A DNA stretch of 64,000 nucleotides from Alphaproteobacteria bacterium (GTDB lineage: Bacteria > Pseudomonadota > Alphaproteobacteria > CAAGCB01 > CAG-977): the NCBI GenBank assembly GCA_900768185.1, contig CAAGCB010000029.1, positions 62,001-126,000 of the forward strand, read 5' to 3'. Both the position numbers and the translations under genes were made by a program. Shown one piece after another: positions 22,752 through 31,309 of this stretch (its first letter is position 1; each line of letters starts with the position of its first letter). The notes under the pieces were generated by a model. That model was not told the DNA's origin, did no database searches, and saw only the letters and a program-made list of their open reading frames with translations.

Positions 22752-23005
22752 ATTCCCGCCTTAAAAGCGGGACAGCGCCTTGGCGGGCGCTGAGCCGTGA
22801 GAAGCTCTTTTCAAGAAACAGGCGTTTGATATGAACGCCGTAATCCGTTTCGCATAGCGTGAAACGGAATTGTATCCCCGATTCGTTTGAAGGTCGGGGA
22901 GGTTTTGGCGTATGTTCAGAAGCCCCGATTTGAATCGGAACGCTTTAAAGGTCAAACGATGACATACTATCACTAAACCGTCATCGTTCGATTCCCCTTT
23001 TTTTT
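22752..23005 (+). ncRNA. Highly structured RNA candidate
   Basis: A promoter (TTGCCC 22716-22721, 18 bases, TATACT 22740-22745) leads into a region of back-to-back hairpins with no good reading frame: 22754-22759/22767-22772, 22773-22779/22786-22792, 22821-22826/22834-22839, 22845-22851/22861-22867, 22875-22881/22894-22900, 22925-22929/22934-22938 and 22955-22963/22980-22988, then a T-run at 22998-23005. TCGGGG at 22894 can pair with CCCCGA on either side (22876 or 22923), giving two exclusive folds. I do not recognise 6S, SRP, RNase P or tmRNA features. It could be a stand-alone RNA or a switch-like leader. This covers the gene-free stretch 22648-22980. Confidence 0.45.
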
Positions 23006-23334
23006 GAATGTTTTGCGGGCTTGGGACGGTTGGCGGCGTCGCGGGATCGTTTCAGCTGTTCAAGCGTTTTGTGTTTGCGCGGAATGACGACTTGCGTCAG
23101 GGAAAAGTCCCTGTCCTGAAACCGCGTCGCCTGCAATTCGACGCCGAACCGTTTGGCGATTTCGGACTGGCGCAAGCGCATTTGCTCGATTTCCCGCCGG
23201 TTGAACTCCAACCGTTTCAAGTTGTTGTTCAGTTTCAAAATAAAGTGAATGTGTTTATGCCGTTGATGACGGTGCGCGGCGGAGAATTGTCGCTGAAATA
23301 CGAAGGACGTTTTAAAAAGGATTACGCCGATCAC
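22981..23334 (-). CDS. Small basic protein, strand uncertain
   Basis: A minus-strand frame of 117 codons from GTG at 23334. Its C-terminal 70 residues look like a real, charged helical protein (FNRREIEQMRLRQSEIAKRF, then TLEQLKRSRDAANRPK), whereas the first 40 residues look non-coding, so the true start may be internal (ATG within EQMRLRQ). No ribosome-binding site decides it. On the plus strand a 119-codon frame (23008-23367) covers the same bases; only its last 35 residues look protein-like. At most one is likely real. Function unknown. Confidence 0.35.
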   Translation of the reverse strand: MIGVILFKTSFVFQRQFSAAHRHQRHKHIHFILKLNNNLKRLEFNRREIEQMRLRQSEIAKRFGVELQATRFQDRDFSLTQVVIPRKHKTLEQLKRSRDAANRPKPAKHSKKRGIER

Positions 23335-23398
23335 ACGGGTATGGTGAATCTGAAAGTGAATTTCTGATTCCCGAATCTTTTGTCGGAGAGAAAGGCGT

Positions 23399-24835
23399 TT
23401 ATAAAAAAGGCGGGGAAAACATGCCCAACGCGTCGACGATGTCGGACGCCGTTAAATTACGGCGGTTGACGGTTTCGGCGGCGCGGGAATGCAGATGTAC
23501 GCCCGCGCAGGCGGCTTCGAACGGGGGCATGGCTTTTGACAGCATGGCGCCGATGACGCCGCTTAAAACGTCGCCGCTGCCCGCCGTCGCCAGATTGAAC
23601 GCCGTCGTCACGTTGACGACCGCGCGTCCGTCGGGGGCGGCGATGACGGTGTCGGCGCCTTTGAGCACGACAACGCAATTCAGCGTTTTTGCGGCACTCA
23701 TGGCTTGTTTCAATTTGCTTTTTTCCGTCATGTCGGGGAACAGACGGGAAAATTCGCCCGAATGCGGCGTGATGACGGCGCGGGACAAATCTTTGACGCT
23801 TTTGACGAAAGGCAGGGCGCCCGCGTCGGCGACAAAGGGCTTTTTCGATGCGGAAAGCGCGTTCAGCATTTCTTTGGCGCGGGGTGTTTCCTTTAACCCC
23901 ATGCCGATGACGGCGGCGGAAATTTTGCGGCTGTCCAGTTGGGTTTTGAAAGTTTCGGGCGTGTCGGCGGGCAGAACGACCGTTTCGGCGTCAAGGGCGA
24001 AAACGTCCTGTCGCGCCGCGTCGCAGGATACGCCGACCCAGCCCGCCCCTGCGCGCCGCGCCGCCGCGACGGTCAATCGGGCGGCTCCGGTCATTTCTCC
24101 CGCGCGCACCAACACCGCGCCGCGGGAATACTTGTTATCCGAGGGGGCGGCGGCGGGAACTGAAAACAGATCGGGTGTGTTTTCGAACAGAAACGGATTT
24201 TGACGGGCTACGATTTCATCGGGAACGCCGATCGGGCAAACGACCAAATCGCCGACGCGCTCGCGTGCGGGATAAAGGAAATGTCCGATTTTCGGGCGGC
24301 AGAACGTGACGGTCATGTCGCAAAAAGGCGCCGTTCCCGCGATTTCGCCCGTGTCGGCGACGACGCCGCTGGGAATGTCCAAAGCGCAACACGGCACGTC
24401 CGTTTCGTTTAAAGCGTTGAAAAAATCGCTCAGGTCGCCGGAAATCGGGCGCGACAGTCCGATTCCGAACACGGCGTCGACGAACAGCCCGTTCAGCCGC
24501 CGCATCTCGTCCAATCGCTTGAACGACGGCGGGCGGACGGAACCTTTGAACAGATCGGCGTGATGACGCGCGGCAGGGGACATTTTTTGTTCGTCGCCGA
24601 CAAAGGCGACCTCGACAAACCAGCCGCGCCGGCGCAACAGACGGGCGACGACAAATCCGTCTCCGCCGTTGTTGCCCGCGCCGCACAAAACGATGACGGG
24701 GCGTTTGCCGTATCTGCGCGCGATTTGGCAGGCGGCGGCGAAGCCCGCGTTTTCCATCAGTTGAATTTCAGGGATAAAGCGTTCGCGCGTTTCCTTGTCC
24801 GCCGCGTACATTTGTTCGGTCGTCAAAATTTCCAT
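23399..24835 (-). CDS. nnr: Bifunctional NAD(P)H-hydrate epimerase/dehydratase
   Basis: 478 residues, the fused form. The N-terminal NnrE domain (about 1-210) has LMENAGFAAACQIA and VLCGAGNNGGDGFVVARLL and epimerises damaged NAD(P)HX. The C-terminal NnrD domain (about 225-478) is ribokinase-like with AVIGMGLKETPRAKEML, ITPHSGEFSRLF and ATAGSGDVLSGVIGAML, and dehydrates S-NAD(P)HX back to NAD(P)H using ADP or ATP. It is a housekeeping metabolite-repair enzyme. It stands alone on the minus strand, divergent from the Nudix gene. Confidence 0.95.
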   Translation of the reverse strand: MEILTTEQMYAADKETRERFIPEIQLMENAGFAAACQIARRYGKRPVIVLCGAGNNGGDGFVVARLLRRRGWFVEVAFVGDEQKMSPAARHHADLFKGSVRPPSFKRLDEMRRLNGLFVDAVFGIGLSRPISGDLSDFFNALNETDVPCCALDIPSGVVADTGEIAGTAPFCDMTVTFCRPKIGHFLYPARERVGDLVVCPIGVPDEIVARQNPFLFENTPDLFSVPAAAPSDNKYSRGAVLVRAGEMTGAARLTVAAARRAGAGWVGVSCDAARQDVFALDAETVVLPADTPETFKTQLDSRKISAAVIGMGLKETPRAKEMLNALSASKKPFVADAGALPFVKSVKDLSRAVITPHSGEFSRLFPDMTEKSKLKQAMSAAKTLNCVVVLKGADTVIAAPDGRAVVNVTTAFNLATAGSGDVLSGVIGAMLSKAMPPFEAACAGVHLHSRAAETVNRRNLTASDIVDALGMFSPPFL

Positions 24836-24913
24836 GTCGGGCTTCCTTGATTAGTGTTTGTTAATCTTTGCCCATTATACTTCATTCGATTCAAATGTGG
24901 GGAGTTTTAATCC

Positions 24914-25534
24914 ATGTCGGTCAGAACGCCTGAAAACGTCAAGATTTTAGAAAAGAAAACGCTGTATAAAAAGTTTTTCGAAGTGGACGAATACACGTTC
25001 GAATATCCGTTGTACAACGGAAAAATGAGCTCGCCCGTTTCCTATGAGGTCATGGAACGCGGCAACGCCGTGGGCGTTCTTTTGTACGACCCCGATCGTG
25101 AAAAGCTGGTTTTTGTCGAACAGTTCCGTGTCGGCGTGTTTTTCGCGGGCGATCCCGAACCGTGGTTGCTGGAATGTCCGGCGGGCATTATGGATCACAA
25201 AGGCGAAATGCCCGAAGCCGTCGCCGTTCGCGAAGCCAAAGAAGAAACGGGGGAAACCGTCGCGGATCTTGAACCGATCGTGTCGTATTATTCTTCGCCG
25301 GGCGGTCTTTCCGAAAAAATACACCTGTTTTGCGGGCGCGTCGATTCCGAACGCGCCGCCGCCTACGCCGGATTGGAATGCGAAAACGAGGATATCCGCG
25401 TCGTCGTACTGCCCGTCGCCGAAGCGGAGCAAATGCTGACGGCGGGAAAATTCGTCAACGCCCTGACGATTATCGCCATGCAATGGTTTATGCTGAACAA
25501 AGACAAACTTCGTCAAAAATGGGGGGTGAAATGA
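24914..25534 (+). CDS. Nudix hydrolase, ADP-ribose pyrophosphatase type
   Basis: 206 residues. The Nudix box is intact: G-E-M-P-E-A-V-A-V-REAKEETGE (GX5EX7REUXEEXGU) with a hydrophobic residue before. Length, the upstream VFVEQFRVG and the downstream SPGGLSEKIHLFCG match the NudF/ADP-ribose diphosphatase group, which cleaves ADP-ribose to AMP and ribose 5-phosphate. GGGGAG precedes the ATG. The stop overlaps the start of the lipoprotein gene (ATGA), an unexpected but tight coupling. Confidence 0.9.
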   Translation: MSVRTPENVKILEKKTLYKKFFEVDEYTFEYPLYNGKMSSPVSYEVMERGNAVGVLLYDPDREKLVFVEQFRVGVFFAGDPEPWLLECPAGIMDHKGEMPEAVAVREAKEETGETVADLEPIVSYYSSPGGLSEKIHLFCGRVDSERAAAYAGLECENEDIRVVVLPVAEAEQMLTAGKFVNALTIIAMQWFMLNKDKLRQKWGVK

Positions 25535-26670
25535 AAATGCGCCGTTCTGTATCCCGTTCTGTCAGTCTTGCCGTTTTAACTTTGTCAGCGGTGATTTGCG
25601 GGTGTTCGTCACCGGGGGATTCCCTGTTTAAAACGAATACGGAAAGATCGATTCTGAAATGGTCGACCGGAAATTACGAAGACGCCGTCCACTATGCGCA
25701 AAAGGCTTTGCAGGACGAACCCGACGACGCTTACGCGATGATGGTCGCGGGGTTGTCCTATGAACGTCTGGGGTATCCGAATCGGGCGCGCGCCTTTTAC
25801 GAACAGGCGGCGCACACGGAAGGCGACGCCGTCGGCGTGTTCGGTTCGATCCGCAATACTCCCGCCGAGGAGGTTAAAAAAGCCGCCGCAGAACGATTGA
25901 ACGCGTTGACGCTGACGAAAAATCCGATCGCCGTCGTCAATTCCGAAACGCAAACGGCTGTTTTTACTCCCGCCGCCTATGCCGAAGCGCGCGCCGCCGG
26001 TCAAACGACCTCTGCCGAAACGGTTAAAGGCGGACTGGACATGCTGACCGAAGGCGACCGCAATCTGGTAATGCGTTTTTTGACGTTTATCCGTTTGCGC
26101 GATGAAAAATATGTGACCGAAGACGAATGGCAAAAACGCCGCGCCGTCAATTTGGGCGGATTGCTGCCCTATACGCTGACGCCCGCGGGCAAGGGCATGG
26201 ATTTGCCGGCTCCGACGGGGGACGCCATTATCGGGCGGCTGAACGCGTTGCGTGAAGCGTTGGAAATGCGCGCCATAACGCCTCGCGAACATGCCGCCGA
26301 ACGCGAAATCATCTTGGAGGCTCTGCTGCCCGCCGAACCGTTTTACCGCATGAAGCCGCAACCCGTTCCGCAAGATTTGTTGCAGGGCGCGACGGCTTTG
26401 CGCCGGATTGAAACTTTGCGGAATTTGGGGCTGATCACTTCGGCGGAAGCCAAAAAGGAAAAAGCCGCCGTCGAAAAACTGACGTATGCCAAAATCGGTA
26501 TGACCGGGGCGGACGGGCAATCCAGACCCGAAGTGTCGAAATGTATTCAAAAATGCGTTTCCGCTCCCGCGTCGCCTTGTCCCGCGGCAAAGAAAACGCC
26601 TGTAAAGAAAAAATCCGCCGCCGTTAAAAAGAAAACGGTGAAGAAAGCTCTGCCCGCCTGTCCGTGCTAG
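25531..26670 (+). CDS. Lipoprotein with TPR-like region
   Basis: 379 residues. The ATG at 25531 overlaps the Nudix stop; a longer open frame exists upstream but only as overlap. The signal sequence ends in a lipobox-like VICGC, with Cys25 as acylation site. Residues 35-90 contain a TPR-like pair (NYEDAVHYAQKALQDEPDDA then YERLGYPNRARAFYEQAA), then a helical body, and a Lys/Ala/Pro tail with several Cys at the end (CIQKCVSAPASPCPAAKK). Function unknown; the TPR implies a protein-binding envelope role. Confidence 0.82.
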   Translation: MKMRRSVSRSVSLAVLTLSAVICGCSSPGDSLFKTNTERSILKWSTGNYEDAVHYAQKALQDEPDDAYAMMVAGLSYERLGYPNRARAFYEQAAHTEGDAVGVFGSIRNTPAEEVKKAAAERLNALTLTKNPIAVVNSETQTAVFTPAAYAEARAAGQTTSAETVKGGLDMLTEGDRNLVMRFLTFIRLRDEKYVTEDEWQKRRAVNLGGLLPYTLTPAGKGMDLPAPTGDAIIGRLNALREALEMRAITPREHAAEREIILEALLPAEPFYRMKPQPVPQDLLQGATALRRIETLRNLGLITSAEAKKEKAAVEKLTYAKIGMTGADGQSRPEVSKCIQKCVSAPASPCPAAKKTPVKKKSAAVKKKTVKKALPACPC

Positions 26671-26695
26671 AGGTGGAGAAAAACGGCGATTAAAA

Positions 26696-26725
26696 AAAAC
26701 GGAAAGCGTTATCTTTCCGTTTTTT
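26696..26725. terminator. Bidirectional terminator
   Basis: AAAACGGAAAG and CTTTCCGTTTT form a stem (26696-26706 with 26713-26723) with A- and T-runs on both sides. The stop codon of the minus-strand ankyrin gene lies in its loop, so the terminator overlaps that gene. Confidence 0.85.
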
Positions 26726-27281
26726 CGTTTTCAACCGGTTCGTTCTCTGCCGGTTCGTCGTCTTCGGGACGATAGAGATTGAACAGAACGGCGACATGAT
26801 GGTTTTTCAATTTCGGATTCCGGCGCAGATACTCATAGGGCGTTTTGCCTAAAATATCGGTGGTGTTTTGATCCGATTTGTTGTTCAGCAACAGGCGGAC
26901 GACATCGGGATTGGTGTTGTACCGCGCGGCGAAAAACAAAGGCGTCCACCCCGTGTCCGGCGTTTTGGCGTTCACGTCGGCGCCGTTTTCTATCAGCCAA
27001 TAGGATACGGCGGGATCCGGATTGTACATCGCCGCCAGCATCAAAACGCTGCGCCCGCGATCGTCGCGCGCGTTCACATCGGCGCCGCGTTCGATGACGG
27101 GGGCGATCGTGTAAATGTTTGTTTTCGGATTTTGCACGGCGAAAATCAGCGGCACAAAACCCGACAGATCGCTTTCGGGCAGTTCGGCGGGGTGTTGGGC
27201 GGCGGCGGAAACGGCGGTCAGCGCGGCAACAAAAAAGCCCGCGCAAAAATGACGGGCTTTTCTAACGTGTTTGAAAAACAC
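26709..27281 (-). CDS. Secreted ankyrin-repeat protein
   Basis: 190 residues with an N-terminal signal peptide (HFCAGFFVAALTAVSAAAQ, cleavage after AAA). About four ankyrin repeats follow, the clearest being GRSVLMLAAMYNPDPAVSYWLIENGADVN and GWTPLFFAARYNTNPDVVRLLL separated by GADVNAKTPDT, which are split here for brevity. An acidic tail ends the protein. It is the last gene of the long minus-strand operon, seven bases after rpmG. The function is unknown; the periplasmic ankyrin protein may act in stress protection or protein interaction. Confidence 0.82.
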   Translation of the reverse strand: MFFKHVRKARHFCAGFFVAALTAVSAAAQHPAELPESDLSGFVPLIFAVQNPKTNIYTIAPVIERGADVNARDDRGRSVLMLAAMYNPDPAVSYWLIENGADVNAKTPDTGWTPLFFAARYNTNPDVVRLLLNNKSDQNTTDILGKTPYEYLRRNPKLKNHHVAVLFNLYRPEDDEPAENEPVENEKTER

Positions 27282-27287
27282 GGCGAA

Positions 27288-27455
27288 TCAGCGCATTTTC
27301 GTTTCTTTGAAAACGACGTGCTTGCGCGCTTTCGGGTCATATTTCTTCAACTGAAGTTTTTCCGTTTTTGTGCGCGGATTTTTCTTCGTCGTATAGAAAT
27401 ATCCCGTTCCGGCGGTGCTTTCCAGCTTAATCTGCAATGTAGCGGGTTTTGCCAT
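27288..27455 (-). CDS. rpmG: 50S ribosomal protein bL33
   Basis: 55 residues from ATG at 27455 (MAKPATLQIKLES); an open extension upstream is not expected for the family. Typical segments GTGYFYTTKKNPR and KLQLKKYDPKARKHVVFKE are present. It lacks the zinc-binding Cys pairs (C-minus form, as in Proteobacteria). It sits 48 bases after the S41 protease gene and is likely transcribed with the plsY-rnr operon, an arrangement seen in other Alphaproteobacteria. Confidence 0.97.
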   Translation of the reverse strand: MAKPATLQIKLESTAGTGYFYTTKKNPRTKTEKLQLKKYDPKARKHVVFKETKMR

Positions 27456-27503
27456 GACAAACCATTCCCTTAAAAAAATCAAAAACGATAGTCAAAAAAT
27501 ACC

Positions 27504-29033
27504 CTATTTTTCCATTGAGTCAAGCGAAAAATAAGTTAGCGCGCGTTCGTAGGCGTCCGGATTTGTCAAAAGCAGTTTTGCGACTTCGTCTTCGACGGGG
27601 TTGTCGGATCGGGGGCGGGGCGGGCAGGCTTGCAACGCGCGGCGTTTGGCATCGTCGTTTCCCGTGCGCCACGGTTTCAGACGGGTTTGCGGGCGGGGCA
27701 GATTGTCGATTGTCGACAGCGCCGCGTCCGCCGTGCAGATGTTCGGATAGATGCCGTATCCCTGCGGCGAGTATCCCGACGGCAGGTGATAAGTCGCCCA
27801 TGTCAGATGGATTTCGCCGCCGTCGGGCAGGGTGTCGTTCGCTTGAATCACGCCTTTGCCGAACGTCGGGGTGCCGATGACGACGCCGTGGCGGTATTCC
27901 TGCAAAACGCCCGCGAAAAATTCCGCGCTGGACGCCGTTTTCGCGTCGACCAGCAAAGCGATGGGATAGACGGGGCGATTGTTTTTTTCGGTTGAGGTGT
28001 AAGTTTGTTCCGTTTCGGGGGCGCGTCCCGTCGTTTTAATGACGCGCAGTCCCTCGGGCAGAAACATATCGGCGCACAAAACGGCTTGACGCAACAAACC
28101 GCCCGTGTTTCCCCGCAAATCGATAATCAGCCCTTTGACGCCCAGCATGCGGGCTTTGTTCAGGGCAAAAGCCAGTCCCGCCGCCGCGCGTTCGGAAAAA
28201 GCCGCTATTTTAATCGTCATCAGCGCGTTTTTTTCGTCAAAGAAATACGTTACGGGCGAAGACGAAACGGGCTTGCGCTTCAGCGTGCGGGTTTGCGTTC
28301 TGCCGTCTTTGCGCAGGGTCAGAAAGGCGTCCGATCCCGCTTCGCCGCGCAACAGGTTCAGAACCTCGACGCGGGACAGGGTTGACACGGGACGGCTGTC
28401 GATCGCCGCGATTCTGTCGCCAACCGTCAGATCGGACTGCGCCGCCGCGCCGTCGGGCAAAATCGACGTGATTTCCAGATATTTGCCGACGCGGCGGTAG
28501 GCGATGCCGATGCTTGCCGGATTTTTCAGCGGGGTCAATTCCGTCGGATCCGCGCCCGTGTAGTGCGAATATGAATCGATTTTAGCCAGCGCCGCGTTCA
28601 AAAAGATGTTGTAAAATTCTTCCGCGTCCGCCGCTCGCGCTTTGGGGGAATAGGGGCGGGCTTCGACCGTCGCCGCCAAAATCAGACGCGACCAGCCCGC
28701 GCAATCCGAATCGTCGGGGGCGGAAAAGCTTTTCAGAATTTTGTCTGCGCCGAGAATCAAAACGCGTTTGCCGTCTTTGACAATGCGGATTTTATTGTCG
28801 ATGGTCGACAAGGCTTTGACGCTTTCGAACGCCAATTCGCCCGCCGACACGGGAAACAGCGATTTTCGCGTAATCAGTTCGCACGCCGCCTGCATGTTTT
28901 TCTGCATGCGCGCGACGGGAAAGCGGGAATCCAGCAGCACCGTTTCCCACCACACGGGAATGTCAGCCGTTTTCCCCGTTATCGGAAACAGCGACAACAT
29001 CGTTCCCAGCGCGATGGACGGCAGACGACGCAT
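27504..29033 (-). CDS. S41 family C-terminal processing protease
   Basis: 509 residues with an N-terminal signal region. A PDZ domain (about 165-250: RRVGKYLEITSILPDGAAAQ) is followed by the S41 catalytic domain: GVKGLIIDLRGNTGGLLRQA, nucleophile Ser in DAKTASSAEFFAG and general-base Lys in TPTFGKGVIQ. It is expected to be periplasmic and to cleave substrates from their C-terminus (Prc/CtpA group). The N-terminal 150 residues do not match a standard CtpA and are unassigned. It begins two bases after the rnr stop. Confidence 0.88.
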   Translation of the reverse strand: MRRLPSIALGTMLSLFPITGKTADIPVWWETVLLDSRFPVARMQKNMQAACELITRKSLFPVSAGELAFESVKALSTIDNKIRIVKDGKRVLILGADKILKSFSAPDDSDCAGWSRLILAATVEARPYSPKARAADAEEFYNIFLNAALAKIDSYSHYTGADPTELTPLKNPASIGIAYRRVGKYLEITSILPDGAAAQSDLTVGDRIAAIDSRPVSTLSRVEVLNLLRGEAGSDAFLTLRKDGRTQTRTLKRKPVSSSPVTYFFDEKNALMTIKIAAFSERAAAGLAFALNKARMLGVKGLIIDLRGNTGGLLRQAVLCADMFLPEGLRVIKTTGRAPETEQTYTSTEKNNRPVYPIALLVDAKTASSAEFFAGVLQEYRHGVVIGTPTFGKGVIQANDTLPDGGEIHLTWATYHLPSGYSPQGYGIYPNICTADAALSTIDNLPRPQTRLKPWRTGNDDAKRRALQACPPRPRSDNPVEDEVAKLLLTNPDAYERALTYFSLDSMEK

Positions 29034-29035
29034 AT

Positions 29036-31309
29036 TTATTTCCTTTTGCTTTTTTTATGTTTCGGCGCAAAGGGCTTTTTATTGTTTCCGCGCTTTTTTC
29101 CCCCGCGTTTCGATTTCGGCAAAGCGTTTTTTTCGGGGCGGCGGAATTTTTTTTCGCCGGAATCCAGAATGTGAAACAGCAGTCCGCCCGTGATGGGCGA
29201 CGCTTCCGCCAGCGTCATGAAAACATGTTCGCCCAGTTCATAGGAAATACCTGTCGACGATCCGAACAGACGATGGCGTTCTTCGTCGTGGACGTAATAA
29301 TCGTGGGGCAGAGTCGATATGGGAATCAAACCGTCCGCGCCGATGTCGTCCACGGTGACGAACAGTCCGAAACGGCTGACACCGTTGACGACGCCCCCGA
29401 ATCGTTCGCCGATTCTGTCTTTCAGATAAGCGGACAGATAGCGTTCTTCGGCATCGCGTTCGGCGGCGGCGGCGCGGCGTTCCGTCGCGGAAATGTGTTC
29501 GCCCAGATCTTCCATGTCGCAGGAGATGTCGCCGTTTTCGTCCAAAAGACCGTCGTTCCCCAGCCTTAGAGCGGAAATCAATCCGCGGTGAACCAGTAAA
29601 TCGGCATAGCGGCGGATCGGGGACGTGAAATGCGCGTATTTTTCCAAAGCCAGCCCGAAATGCCCCAGATTTTCGGGGCTGTAGCGCGCTTGGCTTTGCG
29701 TCCGCAAAATCAGTTCGTTGACCATGCCCGCGCGCGGGGAACCGCGCACCTTGTCCAAAACGGCGTTGATGTCGTCATTACGCAGTTTGCCGATTTTGCC
29801 CGCTTTAATCCCCAACGTTCCCAAGAACGTCTGCAAAGCGGCGGCTTTTTCGGCGCTTGGCGGTTCGTGGACGCGGTACATCGCGGGGACGCCCTTTTCC
29901 TCCAGCGTTTCGGCGGCGGCGACATTCGCCAGAATCATAAATTCTTCAACCGTTTTGTGGCTGTCCAGCCGTTCGCGCGGGGTAATCGAAGCCACTTGTC
30001 CGTTTTCGTCCAGCTTGATTTCGCGTTCGACAACGTCCAAATCCAGTGCGCCGCGTTTTTCCCGCGCGGCATTCAAAACCAGAAAAGCCCCGCGCAAATC
30101 CGTGATGTGACGGCGCAGGTCTTCGTTCATTTCGGGCAGTTCGCCGTCGTAGACCCGCTGAACTTCGTGATAATTCAGACGGGCGGCGGAACGCATCATC
30201 GCGCGGACGAATTTTTTGGATACCAACCGCCCTTTCTTGTCGATACGCATGTCGGCGGCAATACACGGGCGATCTTCGGCAGGGCGCAGGGAACACAAAT
30301 CCGCCGACAGTTTTTCGGGCAGCATCGGCACGCACCGATCGGGGAAATAGACGGAGTTGCCGCGTTCGCGCGCGCTGTCGTCCAGAGGCGTTCCGGGACG
30401 CACGAAATACGCCACGTCGGCGATGGCGACAATGATATGCCAGCCGTTCGGATTGTCTTTGTTTTCGTCGGGTTCGGCAAACACGGCGTCGTCGAAATCG
30501 CGCGCGTCTTCGCCGTCGATGGTGACAAGGGGAACGGCGCGCAAATCGGTGCGGCGTTTCATGTCGGGCAGTTTCGATTTTTCCGCCTGCTTTAACGCTT
30601 CGGGTGAAAATTCGGTCGGTATGGCATGCAAATGCAACGCAATCAGGCTGGCGGCGCGCGGATCGTCCGCTTTGCCGACGATTTGCACGACGCGCGCGCG
30701 TCTGACCGGAGCGTTGAACGCCGATCCGAAAATTTCAGCGATGACGACATCGCCGTTTTTGGCTTTGCCCGCGTGATCCGAATCGACGATATAGTTTTGA
30801 TGCAGACGGCGGTCGACGGAAACGATGCGTCCGCCTTTGCCCGATGTCGTGTCAAACACGCCGACGACGCGTTCGGGTTTGGCGGACAAGCGGCGAATCA
30901 CCGCGCCGTGAAAGAACTTTTTGCCCTTTGGCGTCAGTTTCAACAAAACCAGATCCCCTTCGGCGGGGGGAGGGCGCAAACGTCCCAAATCGGTGATCAG
31001 AATTTGCGGTTTCGGCGTCGGTTTGTCCCAAATCAAAGGGCGCGCGACCAATTCGCCGTCCGAATCCGATCCCGTGATTTCGCATTGACAATATTCGGGC
31101 AGACCATCGACCGGAATCGTTTTTTTACCCGTCGAAAAGTCGATTTTCCCCGATGTTTTCAGTTCTTTGAGCATGTCCTTCAGCTTTGCCCTGTCGTCGC
31201 CTTTGATGTGAAAGGCGCGGGCGATTTCGCGTTTGCCGACGCCGGCGTTTTCATTTAAAAACGCGACCAAATCGTCCATTCCGGGCAGGGGGGCTTTGGT
31301 TTTGCTCAT
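29036..31309 (-). CDS. rnr: Ribonuclease R
   Basis: 757 residues. The N-terminal winged-helix (KREIARAFHIKGDDRAKLKD) and cold-shock regions are followed by the RNB catalytic domain with IDGEDARDFDDAVFA (the four Asp metal ligands), HIIVAIADVAYFV and SPIRRYADLLVHR, then an S1 domain (GVSRFGLFVTVDDIGADGLI) and a Lys/Arg-rich tail. It is a 3'-5' exoribonuclease that degrades structured RNA. The start overlaps the topA stop (ATGA). Confidence 0.97.
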   Translation of the reverse strand: MSKTKAPLPGMDDLVAFLNENAGVGKREIARAFHIKGDDRAKLKDMLKELKTSGKIDFSTGKKTIPVDGLPEYCQCEITGSDSDGELVARPLIWDKPTPKPQILITDLGRLRPPPAEGDLVLLKLTPKGKKFFHGAVIRRLSAKPERVVGVFDTTSGKGGRIVSVDRRLHQNYIVDSDHAGKAKNGDVVIAEIFGSAFNAPVRRARVVQIVGKADDPRAASLIALHLHAIPTEFSPEALKQAEKSKLPDMKRRTDLRAVPLVTIDGEDARDFDDAVFAEPDENKDNPNGWHIIVAIADVAYFVRPGTPLDDSARERGNSVYFPDRCVPMLPEKLSADLCSLRPAEDRPCIAADMRIDKKGRLVSKKFVRAMMRSAARLNYHEVQRVYDGELPEMNEDLRRHITDLRGAFLVLNAAREKRGALDLDVVEREIKLDENGQVASITPRERLDSHKTVEEFMILANVAAAETLEEKGVPAMYRVHEPPSAEKAAALQTFLGTLGIKAGKIGKLRNDDINAVLDKVRGSPRAGMVNELILRTQSQARYSPENLGHFGLALEKYAHFTSPIRRYADLLVHRGLISALRLGNDGLLDENGDISCDMEDLGEHISATERRAAAAERDAEERYLSAYLKDRIGERFGGVVNGVSRFGLFVTVDDIGADGLIPISTLPHDYYVHDEERHRLFGSSTGISYELGEHVFMTLAEASPITGGLLFHILDSGEKKFRRPEKNALPKSKRGGKKRGNNKKPFAPKHKKSKRK

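Noticed and set aside
22752..23005. 6S RNA or tmRNA
   Set aside because: 6S is one long hairpin with a central bubble, not many local hairpins; GTTCGATTCC near 22986 looks like a T-loop, but no acceptor stem or CCA follows.
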